Made by a program: the position numbers and the translations under genes
Shown: positions 8,815 through 16,495 of the stretch, in pieces
Numbering within the stretch: the stretch's first letter is position 1
Layout: each line of letters begins with the position of its first letter
The notes under the pieces: generated by a model
Told to the model about the DNA's origin: nothing
The model's input: only the letters and a program-made list of their open reading frames with translations
The model's database searches: none
DNA from: an uncultured Bacilli bacterium
GTDB lineage: Bacteria > Bacillota_I > Bacilli_A > RF39 > UBA660
Assembly (NCBI GenBank): GCA_944331955.1
Contig: CALVIY010000012.1
Location: 1-32,958 of the forward strand
DNA length: 32,958 nucleotides
Direction of reading: 5' to 3'

Positions 8815-9378
8815 ATGCAAAAGAAAAATAATAAGAAAGGTTTTACTTTAATCGAATTACTTGCTGTTATTATAATTTTAGCAATTTTAATGACACTTGC
8901 TATTACAGCAATGTCTGGTTATATTAGAAATGCTAGAAAAGATACATTTATTACAACAGCACAACAATATGCAAATGCGGCGAGACTTAGCTTTATAAAT
9001 GGTGAATATAATGCTACTCCTGGTCGTGGTCAATGTTTAGTTGTTCAAACATCTACAGTTGCCTTAGAAAGTGGTAGTACAGATAGTTCATTTGATCAAC
9101 CATTTGATAAAAAAAATAGTTATATTGTAATACGTAATGTAACACAAACTTCTGCAACAGGTGCAGATGATGCTTATGAATATTATATTCAAATGGCAGA
9201 TCAACAAGGCAATGGTTTTGGACTAAAACAAGAAAATGATATCGAAAGAGAAGATGTAGTTCAAAATGATGCAGATGATGAAACAGAATTCCAAACACCA
9301 ACAAAAAATGGCACTTTGAAATTATATACTTCAGGTGGCCAAGATGGTACATGTACTGTTGTAGATATTATATCTTAA
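8815..9378 (+). CDS. Type IV prepilin-like protein, tandem copy 2 (chimeric)
   Basis: A 187-residue prepilin with leader MQKKNNKKG, mature FTLIELLAV, hydrophobic helix and a two-cysteine head domain. Its promoter, ribosome site (GGAGG at 8802-8806) and first 13 codons are identical in DNA to copy 3, while everything after the shared core is identical to copy 1, including the terminator. It is therefore best read as the recombinant gene created when the array grew from two to three copies. The protein should be fully functional, being a mosaic of two intact ones. Expression signals are as strong as those of its neighbours. Confidence 0.88.
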   Translation: MQKKNNKKGFTLIELLAVIIILAILMTLAITAMSGYIRNARKDTFITTAQQYANAARLSFINGEYNATPGRGQCLVVQTSTVALESGSTDSSFDQPFDKKNSYIVIRNVTQTSATGADDAYEYYIQMADQQGNGFGLKQENDIEREDVVQNDADDETEFQTPTKNGTLKLYTSGGQDGTCTVVDIIS

Positions 9379-9380
9379 TT

Positions 9381-9409
9381 AAGAACAGGAAGAGACTTGT
9401 TCTTTTTTT
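9381..9409 (+). terminator. Terminator of pilin copy 2
   Basis: Exact duplicate of the copy 1 terminator, shifted by 687 bp. Confidence 0.75.
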
Positions 9410-9444
9410 CTTTACATCTTTTAACTTTTTAAAAGCAATTTAAA

Positions 9445-9473
9445 TTGACAGTTACAACAATATTTGCTATTAT
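9445..9473 (+). promoter_or_regulatory. Promoter of pilin copy 3
   Basis: Exact duplicate of the copy 2 promoter: TTGACA (9445-9450), 17 nt, TATTAT (9468-9473) with TG element. Confidence 0.8.
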
Positions 9474-9501
9474 TAAATAGTAAGATATGGAGGTTTAAGA
9501 T

Positions 9502-10065
9502 ATGCAAAAGAAAAATAATAAGAAAGGTTTTACTTTAATCGAATTACTTGCTGTTATTATAATTTTAGCAATTTTAATGACACTTGCTATTACAGCAATG
9601 TCTGGTTATATTAGAAATGCTAGAAAAGATACATTTATTACAACAGCACAACAATATGCAAATGCGGCGAGACTTAGCTTTATAAATGGTGAATATAATG
9701 CTACTCCTGGTCGTGGTCAATGTTTAGTTGTTCAAACATCTACAGTTGCCTTAGAAAGTGGTAGTACAGATAGTTCATTTGATCAACCATTTGATAAAAA
9801 AAATAGTTATATTGTAATACGTAATGTAACACAAACTTCTGCAACAGGTGCAGATGATGCTTATGAATATTATATTCAAATGGCAGATCAACAAGGCAAT
9901 GGTTTTGCATTAATGCAAGAGAATGATATCGAAAGAGAAGATGTTGTTCAAAACGATGCGGCTGATCAAACAGGCTTCCAAACACCTAAAAAGAGTAGTA
10001 AGTTAACACTATATAATTCTGGTGGATCTGATGGTACATGTACAGTAGTAGATGTTATATCTTAG
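9502..10065 (+). CDS. Type IV prepilin-like protein, tandem copy 3
   Basis: A 187-residue prepilin identical to copies 1 and 2 up to about residue 134. The last 53 residues then carry about a dozen substitutions (for example FALMQEN for FGLKQEN, TPKKSS for TPTKNG). Both cysteines, GQCLVV and GTCTVV, are kept. The DNA also diverges at silent sites in this C-terminal part, so it represents an older, independently evolving paralogue whose core has been homogenised with the others. The downstream terminator is unrelated to those of copies 1 and 2, marking the right end of the array. The variable C-terminal face suggests different surface properties of the assembled subunits. Confidence 0.88.
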   Translation: MQKKNNKKGFTLIELLAVIIILAILMTLAITAMSGYIRNARKDTFITTAQQYANAARLSFINGEYNATPGRGQCLVVQTSTVALESGSTDSSFDQPFDKKNSYIVIRNVTQTSATGADDAYEYYIQMADQQGNGFALMQENDIEREDVVQNDAADQTGFQTPKKSSKLTLYNSGGSDGTCTVVDVIS

Positions 10066-10083
10066 TACAATCAATAAGTTGAA

Positions 10084-10110
10084 AAAAGGACAAGAAAACT
10101 TGTTCTTTTC
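10084..10110 (+). terminator. Terminator after the pilin array
   Basis: Stem of 11 bp, AAAAGGACAAG (10084-10094) with CTTGTTCTTTT (10099-10109) including one G-U pair, loop AAAA. Confidence 0.7.
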
Positions 10111-10112
10111 TA

Positions 10113-10140
10113 TTGTCAAATTTCAAAAATTCGTTATAAT
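10113..10140 (+). promoter_or_regulatory. Promoter of lon
   Basis: TTGTCA (10113-10118), 16-nt spacer, TATAAT (10135-10140), 30 nt before the lon ATG. No CIRCE or other heat-shock operator is evident. Confidence 0.7.
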
Positions 10141-10169
10141 AAATATTAGTTCTTTGGGGAGGAATATAA

Positions 10170-12485
10170 ATGGCAAAGTTACCTATTTTAATTGTTAATA
10201 CGGCTATACTTTTTCCTGGAATGGAATATAGGGGTGAGAGTGTAGACTATCTTGAACAAAATATAATTGATACAGTAGATAAGACTGATAGTAAAGAATT
10301 AGTTATAATCCATTCTATTGATAATATAAGTACAGATGATGTTACAGAATTTCCAAAAATAGGTCTTTTAGCAACCCTAACTTTAAAACTAAATATTCCA
10401 AACTCAAAGATGCGTTATATCTTTATTGGTTTAAAAAGAATAGAGATATCTTCTTACGAAGAAGAAAATGGTATTTATTATGCTAATTATAAAGAAATAA
10501 ATATTAATAAAGACAATCCTTTAGAAGAAGATAAATATTTAAATATGTTATATCGTAATTATGAGAAATATGTTAGAGAAATATCTACAGTTAGTAATGC
10601 TATGTTAGGAGAGATTTCTTCTATTAATAGTTTAGATAAACTAACAGATTTTATTGTTTCATTCTTAAATTTATCACCAGAAGTTAAAAAGAGTTATTTA
10701 TATGAATTAGATCCTATTAAAAGAGCGATTTCTTTAGTTAGTCAATTAAAAGAAGAAATTAATTTAGCGAAACTTGAAAAAGAAATAGAAGTTAAAGTTC
10801 ATAAGAAAATAGATGAAGATCAAAGAAGATATTATTTATCTGAGAAAATGAAAATAATATCTAATGAACTTGGTACTGTTAGTAGTAAAAGTATTATTAT
10901 TGAAAACTTTAATAAGAAATTAAAAAAACTTAAATGTTCTAATAAAGTAAGAAGTAAAATTAAAGAAGAAATTGCTCATTATAAATCTATTAATGAAAGT
11001 ACTCCAGAATCATCAATATTAAGAGAATATCTTGAATTAATGTTAAGTTTACCTTGGGATTATAAAACTCGTGATATAACAGATATTAAAGAAATAGAAA
11101 CTACTTTAAATAATAGTCATTATGGTCTTAGTAAAGTAAAGTCAAGAATTGTTGAATATATTGCTGTTAAACAGAATTCTCCTAAAGAAAAGAGTCCTAT
11201 TCTTTGTTTAATAGGACCTCCTGGGGTTGGTAAGACTTCTCTTGCTAAAACAATTGCTAAAGCCTTAAATCGCCGTCTTGTTAGTGTTTCTGTTGGAGGA
11301 GTTAATGATGAAGCGGAAATTGTAGGACATAGAAGAACTTATGTAGGGGCTTTACCTGGTAGAATAATTAGTGGTATTAGAAAGTGTGGTAGTTCTAATC
11401 CTGTCTTTATTATAGATGAGATTGATAAGATGACTAAGAACTTTAGGGGAGATCCTGCTAGTAGTCTTTTAGAAGTTTTAGATAAAGAACAAAATAGTAC
11501 TTTTTATGATCATTATTTAGAAGAAGAGTATGACTTATCTAATGTCTTGTTTATTGCTACTGCTAATTATGAAGACCAGATACCTCCTGAATTAAAAGAT
11601 AGATTGGAAATTATCTATTTAGATTCATATACAGAGTATGAAAAACTATCTATTGCTAAAAATTATTTAATACCAAGAGCTTTAGATGAACATGGATTAA
11701 CATCATTACAAGTTAATTTTACTGATGAAGCGATACTTGATATTATTAATTACTATACTAAAGAAGCAGGAGTTAGAAATTTAGAAAGATTAATTTCTAA
11801 AATACTTAGAAAGATAGTAAAAAGAGTTTTAACAGAAAGTGATGCTGTCTTTTATTCTATTACTAGTAATGATTTAGAAGAGTATTTAGATAGAAAAGTT
11901 TATACTAATAGAGAAAATAAAGAAACAAAACTAAAGGGTGTTGTTAATGGCCTTGCTTATACTCCTTATGGAGGTGATACTTTACCTATAGAAGTAACTT
12001 ATTATAAAGGAAACTCTAATTTACTTTTAACTGGTTCTTTAGGGGAAGTAATGCAAGAGTCTGCTAAAATAGCTTTAAGTTATATAAAATCTAATGCTAA
12101 AAAGTTTAATCTTTCTAAAGATATCTTTAATTGTGATATTCATATTCATGTACCAGAGGGTGCTATTCCTAAAGAAGGTCCAAGTGCAGGGATTGCCCTT
12201 ACTACGGCTTTACTTAGCGCTTTTACTAATACTAAGATATCTACACGTATTGCAATGACAGGTGAGATTACTTTACAAGGAGATATTTTAGAAATAGGTG
12301 GAGTGAAAGAAAAAGTATTAGGAGCATATAGAGAAGGAATTAAGACTATTTATTTACCTTTAAAAAATAAAGATGATGTTAAAGATATACCTCTTGAAAT
12401 AAGAGAAAAACTAGAGTTTATTTATGTATCTAATTATAATGAACTATATGAAAATTTATTTTGTAAAGAGGAAGTAATGTGTTAG
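10170..12485 (+). CDS. lon: ATP-dependent protease LonA
   Basis: Hexameric AAA+ serine protease for quality control and regulatory proteolysis in the cytoplasm. Domain order: N-terminal LonN substrate domain (about 1-190), coiled coil, AAA+ module with Walker A GPPGVGKT (349-356) and Walker B VFIIDEIDK, then the peptidase domain with catalytic S672 in KEGPSAG and K715 in GGVKEK. Length 771 is normal for LonA. Ribosome site GGGGAGG before the ATG. The 3' end overlaps the next gene's GTG by 7 nt. The N-terminal domain is less conserved than the rest but has the usual start (LPILIVNTAILFPGM). Confidence 0.97.
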   Translation: MAKLPILIVNTAILFPGMEYRGESVDYLEQNIIDTVDKTDSKELVIIHSIDNISTDDVTEFPKIGLLATLTLKLNIPNSKMRYIFIGLKRIEISSYEEENGIYYANYKEININKDNPLEEDKYLNMLYRNYEKYVREISTVSNAMLGEISSINSLDKLTDFIVSFLNLSPEVKKSYLYELDPIKRAISLVSQLKEEINLAKLEKEIEVKVHKKIDEDQRRYYLSEKMKIISNELGTVSSKSIIIENFNKKLKKLKCSNKVRSKIKEEIAHYKSINESTPESSILREYLELMLSLPWDYKTRDITDIKEIETTLNNSHYGLSKVKSRIVEYIAVKQNSPKEKSPILCLIGPPGVGKTSLAKTIAKALNRRLVSVSVGGVNDEAEIVGHRRTYVGALPGRIISGIRKCGSSNPVFIIDEIDKMTKNFRGDPASSLLEVLDKEQNSTFYDHYLEEEYDLSNVLFIATANYEDQIPPELKDRLEIIYLDSYTEYEKLSIAKNYLIPRALDEHGLTSLQVNFTDEAILDIINYYTKEAGVRNLERLISKILRKIVKRVLTESDAVFYSITSNDLEEYLDRKVYTNRENKETKLKGVVNGLAYTPYGGDTLPIEVTYYKGNSNLLLTGSLGEVMQESAKIALSYIKSNAKKFNLSKDIFNCDIHIHVPEGAIPKEGPSAGIALTTALLSAFTNTKISTRIAMTGEITLQGDILEIGGVKEKVLGAYREGIKTIYLPLKNKDDVKDIPLEIREKLEFIYVSNYNELYENLFCKEEVMC

Positions 12486-13075
12486 ATGAAAAAATAGAGG
12501 CTCTTAATGTTAAATCTTCTCTAGCATACTTAGATTATTTTGAAAGTTTAAAATCTTTTGATTATAATACTTTAATAAATGGTGTTAATTATCTATTAGA
12601 TTTAGAAAAAGAGTTTTTCTTTTTAGATGATGTGTTCTTAGATTCTGTTATTAAAATAATTACTATATATAATGATAAATCTACTTTAAAAAAATTACTT
12701 AATATTAAAAGTACTGATATTTTAATAAAAGAACAAGAAGTAGATAAATATTTAATAAAAGAATATTTTAAAAGAGGCTTTATCTTTGACTATGTAGGTT
12801 ATTTAGATTTATTAGAACTTGATGATTTATTAATAAATGAAGAAGATTATAGTGAACTTATAGATAGCCCTTATATCATATATTCTATTAACTATTTAAA
12901 AAGAGAATTTGCAGATTATTATCTTGAAAATAGAAAAGCAGATAATTATTTATTATCAATATTAAAACTATTAAGTAAAGAAAAATATAGTGATGTAGAT
13001 ACTATTAATAAAACTTTAAAATTATTTAAAAAAAGAGAAGATGGGATTATTACTTTTAGAAGTAAAATAAAGTAA
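12479..13075 (+). CDS. Hypothetical protein, coupled to lon
   Basis: I do not recognise this 198-residue protein. It is soluble, without signal peptide or membrane segment, rich in L, K, D, I and Y, and probably all-helical, with a repeating leucine/aspartate pattern (YLDLLELDDLLINEEDYSELI). It begins with GTG inside the end of lon (7-nt overlap) and has AAAGAGGA before it, so it is translated from the lon message; the only nearby ATG (12486) is out of frame. In Bacillus the gene after lonA is the GTPase gene ysxC, but there is no P-loop here. Its coding end forms half of a terminator hairpin. A Lon-linked or purely lineage-specific function is equally possible. Confidence 0.7.
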   Translation: MLDEKIEALNVKSSLAYLDYFESLKSFDYNTLINGVNYLLDLEKEFFFLDDVFLDSVIKIITIYNDKSTLKKLLNIKSTDILIKEQEVDKYLIKEYFKRGFIFDYVGYLDLLELDDLLINEEDYSELIDSPYIIYSINYLKREFADYYLENRKADNYLLSILKLLSKEKYSDVDTINKTLKLFKKREDGIITFRSKIK

Positions 13076-13087
13076 TAATCCTTTTTT
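13044..13087 (+). terminator. Terminator of the lon operon, inside the coding end
   Basis: Perfect 13-bp stem GGATTATTACTTT (13044-13056) with its complement at 13069-13081, 12-nt loop, then TTTTTT (13082-13087). The 5' arm and the stop codon (13073-13075) of the upstream gene are part of the hairpin. Confidence 0.85.
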
Positions 13088-13122
13088 ATTATCATATATT
13101 TTAACTAAGGAAAGGAGATAAT

Positions 13123-13944
13123 ATGAAACAGATAATAACTTTAGAAAAAGAAATAGCTTTTAAAACTATGTTGGGAGATATTACTAGTATTTCCTTAGAA
13201 CCTGATTTAGCGTTCATTAATGATAGTGAAATAGAGGGTAATTTAATAATTAGTGGTACTTATAAAATGACAGAAGCATCTACTTTAGAAGAAAAATTTA
13301 ATTATAAAGTACCAGTTGAAATTATGCTTACAACTTCATTATTAGAAGATAAAAGAAAAGTAGATGTTAATAACTTTACTTATGAAATTGTTAATGAAGA
13401 AGCTTTAGCGATTAAAGTAGAACTCTTAATAGAAGGATTAGAGAAAATAGAAATAGAAGAAGATGATAACATGGATTTAAAAGAAGAAGTTAGAAATTCA
13501 GATAGTGAAGAAGAGGAAATAGAAGTGTTAACTACTAATGATTTAGATGATACTACTGAAGAAGTAACTACAAATGTTATGAGTGATGATATTAAAGAAG
13601 AGATATCTACAGTTATGAATGATGATGTTAAAGAAGAAGTATCTACAGTTATGAATGAAGAAGTTAAAGAAGAATTACCTACTTTAAAAGAGGAAGCAGA
13701 GACTATTAAAGAAGATACTAATAATAAAAAAGTTATGGATTCTATCTTTTCTGCTTTTGCTAATACAGATGAGACATATGCAACATATTCAGTTTATATT
13801 TTAAGAGAAGATGATAATTTAGAAGAAGTAATAACTAAATATAAAACTAATAGAGAAGCTTTAGCAGAATATAATGATTTAGATAATTTAAAAGTAGGTT
13901 CTAAGTTAATAATTCCTACTGCTATAGAATCTAATGATAAATAA
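13123..13944 (+). CDS. SpoVID-like LysM protein
   Basis: A 273-residue protein in three parts: an N-terminal beta-rich domain (about 1-115), a very acidic linker (about 115-210) and a C-terminal LysM domain (about 221-266, ending VGSKLIIPT) that would bind glycan. The N-terminal segment (SISLEPDLAFINDSEIEGNL, later VDVNNFTYEI) resembles the N-domain of the Bacillus spore coat morphogenetic protein SpoVID, which also ends in LysM; this rests on remembered family features and was not searched. There is no signal peptide, consistent with a mother-cell protein such as SpoVID but odd for a wall binder. The linker holds 36-nt tandem repeats. Ribosome site AAAGGAG. It overlaps the next gene by 11 nt. 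An ordinary intracellular LysM protein of other function is the alternative. Confidence 0.6.
   Translation: MKQIITLEKEIAFKTMLGDITSISLEPDLAFINDSEIEGNLIISGTYKMTEASTLEEKFNYKVPVEIMLTTSLLEDKRKVDVNNFTYEIVNEEALAIKVELLIEGLEKIEIEEDDNMDLKEEVRNSDSEEEEIEVLTTNDLDDTTEEVTTNVMSDDIKEEISTVMNDDVKEEVSTVMNEEVKEELPTLKEEAETIKEDTNNKKVMDSIFSAFANTDETYATYSVYILREDDNLEEVITKYKTNREALAEYNDLDNLKVGSKLIIPTAIESNDK
13585..13692 (+). repeat. 36-nt tandem repeats in the acidic linker
   Basis: Three in-frame units starting at 13585, 13621 and 13657 encode DDIKEEISTVMN, DDVKEEVSTVMN and the more diverged EEVKEELPTLKE. The first two units are nearly identical in DNA. This is a plausible site of repeat-number variation. Confidence 0.85.
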
Positions 13945-14788
13945 ATTTACTTATTTAAAAAATGTTAAAGTAATAGATGATGCGGATCATAAAATATTAA
14001 TTAAAAATAAGAAAAAATATGATATAGATAAAATATATAAATACTTAGATGATCATAATATTAATAACTATTTAAAGCCTTTTAAAATAACAGATAGAAA
14101 TTTATATTTTGATTATTTAGATAAAAAAAGATTAGATAATGATGAAGTTGCAAAACATTTAATCTTTGCTTTAGCAGATTTAGAGAATAAAACTACTATT
14201 TATAGAGAAATAGATAAAGATAAATTAAAAGAAGAATATGATAACTTTAATATGAAAATAAACTATTTAGAAGAGTATTATTTTACTTTACAAGATATGA
14301 TTGAAAATAAAGTATATCCATCACCTTCTGAATATCTTTTTATAAGAAATGTCTCAATTATATATAGTGCTTTAAATTATTCTAAACATTTATTAGAAAA
14401 ATGGTATAAAATAATGAAAGAGAAAACTAGAGAAAGATATGTATATGCTCATGGTAAATGTGAACTTAGTCATTTTATTACTTCTAGTAATGATTATTTT
14501 ATTAGTTTAGAGAATGCTCATATTGCAAGAGTACCAACTGATTTTATATACTTTTTTAAAAGGAATTATAAAGATACTGATATGATAAGTAATTTTAAAC
14601 TATATCAACATAGGTATCATTATAAAGAAGAAGAATATCTATATTTATTAATAAATTTAACTATACCAGAAAAGATTAATATATATCCTTCTAGTTTAAA
14701 TAAATGTATAGAATTAAGTGAGTTTTTTGATAGATTAAAATTTACTAGTGAATTTATATCAAAAAATGAGAAAGATAAGAAGCACTAA
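13934..14788 (+). CDS. YsxE/CotS-like kinase-fold protein (tentative)
   Basis: A 284-residue soluble protein whose layout recalls the CotS/YutH/YsxE group of kinase-fold spore coat proteins. A helical middle region (NYLEEYYFTLQDMI, SALNYSKHLLEKWY) is followed by a catalytic-loop-like segment YVYAHGKCELSHFI and then YFISLENAHIARVPTDF, which occupy the places of the HGDLHxxN and IDFD(R/K)A motifs of aminoglycoside-kinase folds. The usual D of HGD is K here and the metal-binding D is E, so it would be a pseudokinase. It starts inside the end of the SpoVID-like gene. In Bacillus subtilis spoVID is followed by ysxE, not far from lonA, and this parallel supports the call. The match is from memory of motifs, so confidence is moderate. 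Confidence 0.5.
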   Translation: MINKFTYLKNVKVIDDADHKILIKNKKKYDIDKIYKYLDDHNINNYLKPFKITDRNLYFDYLDKKRLDNDEVAKHLIFALADLENKTTIYREIDKDKLKEEYDNFNMKINYLEEYYFTLQDMIENKVYPSPSEYLFIRNVSIIYSALNYSKHLLEKWYKIMKEKTRERYVYAHGKCELSHFITSSNDYFISLENAHIARVPTDFIYFFKRNYKDTDMISNFKLYQHRYHYKEEEYLYLLINLTIPEKINIYPSSLNKCIELSEFFDRLKFTSEFISKNEKDKKH

Positions 14789-14980
14789 GAAAAGAATTAA
14801 TTCTATTAATAATAGTAAAGCATGAATTCTTGTTACTAAAAATAAAAGTAATATCGCTTGATAAAAGATTATAACTAAGAGTGCTAGAAGACTACCTAAA
14901 TAGAAGATACTGTTTCTTCTTTTTTGTTTGCAATAATTGCATCTACAGAAAGGACTATGTTTGTTTCCTTTAAATTTCAT
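14759..14980 (-). CDS. Small membrane protein with CxCxxC motif
   Basis: A 73-residue protein on the minus strand, MKFKGNKHSPFCRCNYCKQK..., with a short cysteine motif (CRCNYC, possible metal binding) followed by two hydrophobic segments (about 27-47 and 50-72). I chose the ATG at 14980 rather than the in-frame GTG at 14989 because AGGTGA then lies 5 nt upstream. Its 3' end overlaps the convergent YsxE-like gene by 30 nt. Function is unknown. The good ribosome site and membrane-protein composition favour a real gene over a shadow frame, but no strong promoter was found. Confidence 0.55.
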   Translation of the reverse strand: MKFKGNKHSPFCRCNYCKQKRRNSIFYLGSLLALLVIIFYQAILLLFLVTRIHALLLLIELILFLVLLIFLIF

Positions 14981-15018
14981 GCTTATCACCTATAATAGTT
15001 TATGAAATAATAAAAAAG

Positions 15019-15048
15019 TTGTTAAAAGACTAAAAATAATGATAGAAT
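15019..15048 (+). promoter_or_regulatory. Putative promoter of the hypothetical-dnaI pair
   Basis: TTGTTA (15019-15024), 18-nt spacer, TAGAAT (15043-15048), ending 20 nt before the chosen ATG. Confidence 0.5.
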
Positions 15049-15068
15049 GTATTTAGCAGGTGGTATTT

Positions 15069-15506
15069 ATGGATTATAATAAAGTAATAGATAATTTTTC
15101 AAGAAGAGTTATGGGTTTTAATGATGAATTGGTTTTTAATTATGATAAAGTAGTAGAACGTTATATTCTTCTTTTAGATTATTATGCTAAAAATTTAACT
15201 CATGATGAACTTGTAAGTATGGATTATTATGAGAGTTTAAATTTTAGTTTTAACTATTGTACAGGATATATTATCGCAGAATATCTTAATGATGATTTAG
15301 ATACTTCTAAGATAAATGAGAAGGCAAAAGAAAATGAGCATTTTAGTTCAATTTTAACTTCTTCTTCTAAAATAGTAGAAAGATTAAATGATTATGGAGA
15401 AGAAGAGATGGCATCAATATTAGGGGCATATTTTTATACTATTGCAAATGCTGTATATGATTTTGAAAATTCTAAAGAAATGGGTAATGCTAAAATATAT
15501 AGTTAG
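15069..15506 (+). CDS. Hypothetical protein upstream of dnaI
   Basis: I do not recognise this 145-residue protein (MDYNKVIDNFSRRVMGF...). It is soluble and looks helical, rich in Y, D, E and N, with no signal, membrane segment or clear motif. I chose the ATG at 15069 rather than the in-frame GTG at 15060 because AGCAGGTGG (15054-15062) is then correctly placed. It lies 11 nt before dnaI and should be co-transcribed with it. In Bacilli the position before dnaI is normally taken by dnaB/dnaD-type primosome genes, but the DnaD-like motif YxxxIxxxW is not seen, so a primosomal role is only a possibility. Confidence 0.7.
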   Translation: MDYNKVIDNFSRRVMGFNDELVFNYDKVVERYILLLDYYAKNLTHDELVSMDYYESLNFSFNYCTGYIIAEYLNDDLDTSKINEKAKENEHFSSILTSSSKIVERLNDYGEEEMASILGAYFYTIANAVYDFENSKEMGNAKIYS

Positions 15507-15517
15507 GAAGTGGTTAT

Positions 15518-16423
15518 ATGAAGAAGATTAGTACATTAATAAAAAAAGAAGATGTTGTTAAGTTAAAGAGTTATTATGGGGAAGCTTTAAATGATAAAGA
15601 CTTTAGTGATTATGTAAGTAAGCTTGATGTTAGTATGGATGTTTTAATTAAATATACTTCTAGTATAGAAGATGCTGTTATGGAGTTAAATAATTGTAGG
15701 AAGTGTAAGGGGTTAAAGAATTGTCCTAATACTTTAAGAGGCCATGTTTTTAAAGCGATTAAAGATGGAAATAATTTAAACTTTAGTTATGCACCTTGTT
15801 CTAAGCTTATTAGGGAAGAAGATACTTATGCTTATAAAAAGAATATTACTTGTTTTGAACTTCCTAAAGAAATAAGTGAAGCTTCTTTTTCTTATGCTTA
15901 TAGAGATGATAAGAAAAGATTACCTATCTTTAAATATTTTAAAGAATTTATGGATAGTTATTTAAAAGATAAAAAAGGTAAGGGATTATATTTAAGCGGT
16001 TCTTTTGGAAGTGGTAAGACTTATTTAATAGCAGCATTATTTAATGAACTTGCTAAGAAGGGGGTAAGTTCTGCTTTAGTATATTATCCTGAGTTATTGA
16101 GAAGTTTAAAGTCTTCTTTTGGTAGTGATTATGAAGAGAAGTTTGATTTTATTAAAAGAGTACCTTTATTATTATTAGATGATATAGGAGCTGAAAATAC
16201 TACTTCTTGGAGTAGAGATGAGGTTTTAGGACCTATACTTCAATATCGAATGGAAGAAGAATTACCAACGTTTTTTACTTCTAATTTAAAGATAGATGAA
16301 TTAGAGAGTGTTTTAAGTATTACAAACAGTGGGGTTGAAAAGATTAAAGCGAAAAGAATTGTAGAAAGAATTAAACAATTAACTGTTTCTTTAGAATTAA
16401 TAAGTAAAAATCGGAGAAATTAA
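15518..16423 (+). CDS. dnaI: Primosomal helicase loader DnaI
   Basis: AAA+ loader that places the replicative helicase DnaC on DNA. The N-terminal helicase-binding domain carries a zinc site (C60, C63, C69, C94; CRKCKGLKNC), and the C-terminal AAA+ domain has Walker A GSFGSGKT (161-168), Walker B LLLLDDIGAE (from residue 217) and a sensor-1-like FFTSN. Length 301 matches the family. The ribosome site is GGAAG before the ATG. It is the second gene after the unknown 145-residue protein and is followed by a modest terminator. There is no dnaB/dnaD neighbour in the window. Confidence 0.92.
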   Translation: MKKISTLIKKEDVVKLKSYYGEALNDKDFSDYVSKLDVSMDVLIKYTSSIEDAVMELNNCRKCKGLKNCPNTLRGHVFKAIKDGNNLNFSYAPCSKLIREEDTYAYKKNITCFELPKEISEASFSYAYRDDKKRLPIFKYFKEFMDSYLKDKKGKGLYLSGSFGSGKTYLIAALFNELAKKGVSSALVYYPELLRSLKSSFGSDYEEKFDFIKRVPLLLLDDIGAENTTSWSRDEVLGPILQYRMEEELPTFFTSNLKIDELESVLSITNSGVEKIKAKRIVERIKQLTVSLELISKNRRN

Positions 16424-16433
16424 AAAATAATTT

Positions 16434-16462
16434 AGAAAGAGTAGAATTTTCTTTCTTTTTTT
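16434..16462 (+). terminator. Terminator after dnaI
   Basis: Stem AGAAAGA (16434-16440) with TCTTTCT (16450-16456), 9-nt loop, running into seven T residues (16456-16462). The stem is AT-rich and rather weak. Confidence 0.55.
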
Positions 16463-16469
16463 GGTATTA

Positions 16470-16475
16470 TATAAT
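16470..16475 (+). promoter_or_regulatory. -10 element of pnp promoter
   Basis: TATAAT at 16470-16475. A good -35 is not evident; TTTTCT near 16447 overlaps the dnaI terminator. Confidence 0.45.
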
Positions 16476-16495
16476 AGATTTTGGAGGAAGTAGAT

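Larger units (their letters stand above)
8167..9907 (+). repeat. 687-bp direct repeat array of prepilin genes
   Basis: The sequence from 8167 to 9220 recurs at 8854-9907 without any difference I could find by eye, a shift of exactly 687 bp. The unit holds the pilin core, C-terminus, terminator, promoter and the next N-terminus. A 367-bp core (8167-8533) is identical in all three copies. Copies 2 and 3 share their 5' ends; copies 1 and 2 share their 3' ends. This is the pattern left by unequal crossing-over in the shared core. Confidence 0.93.
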
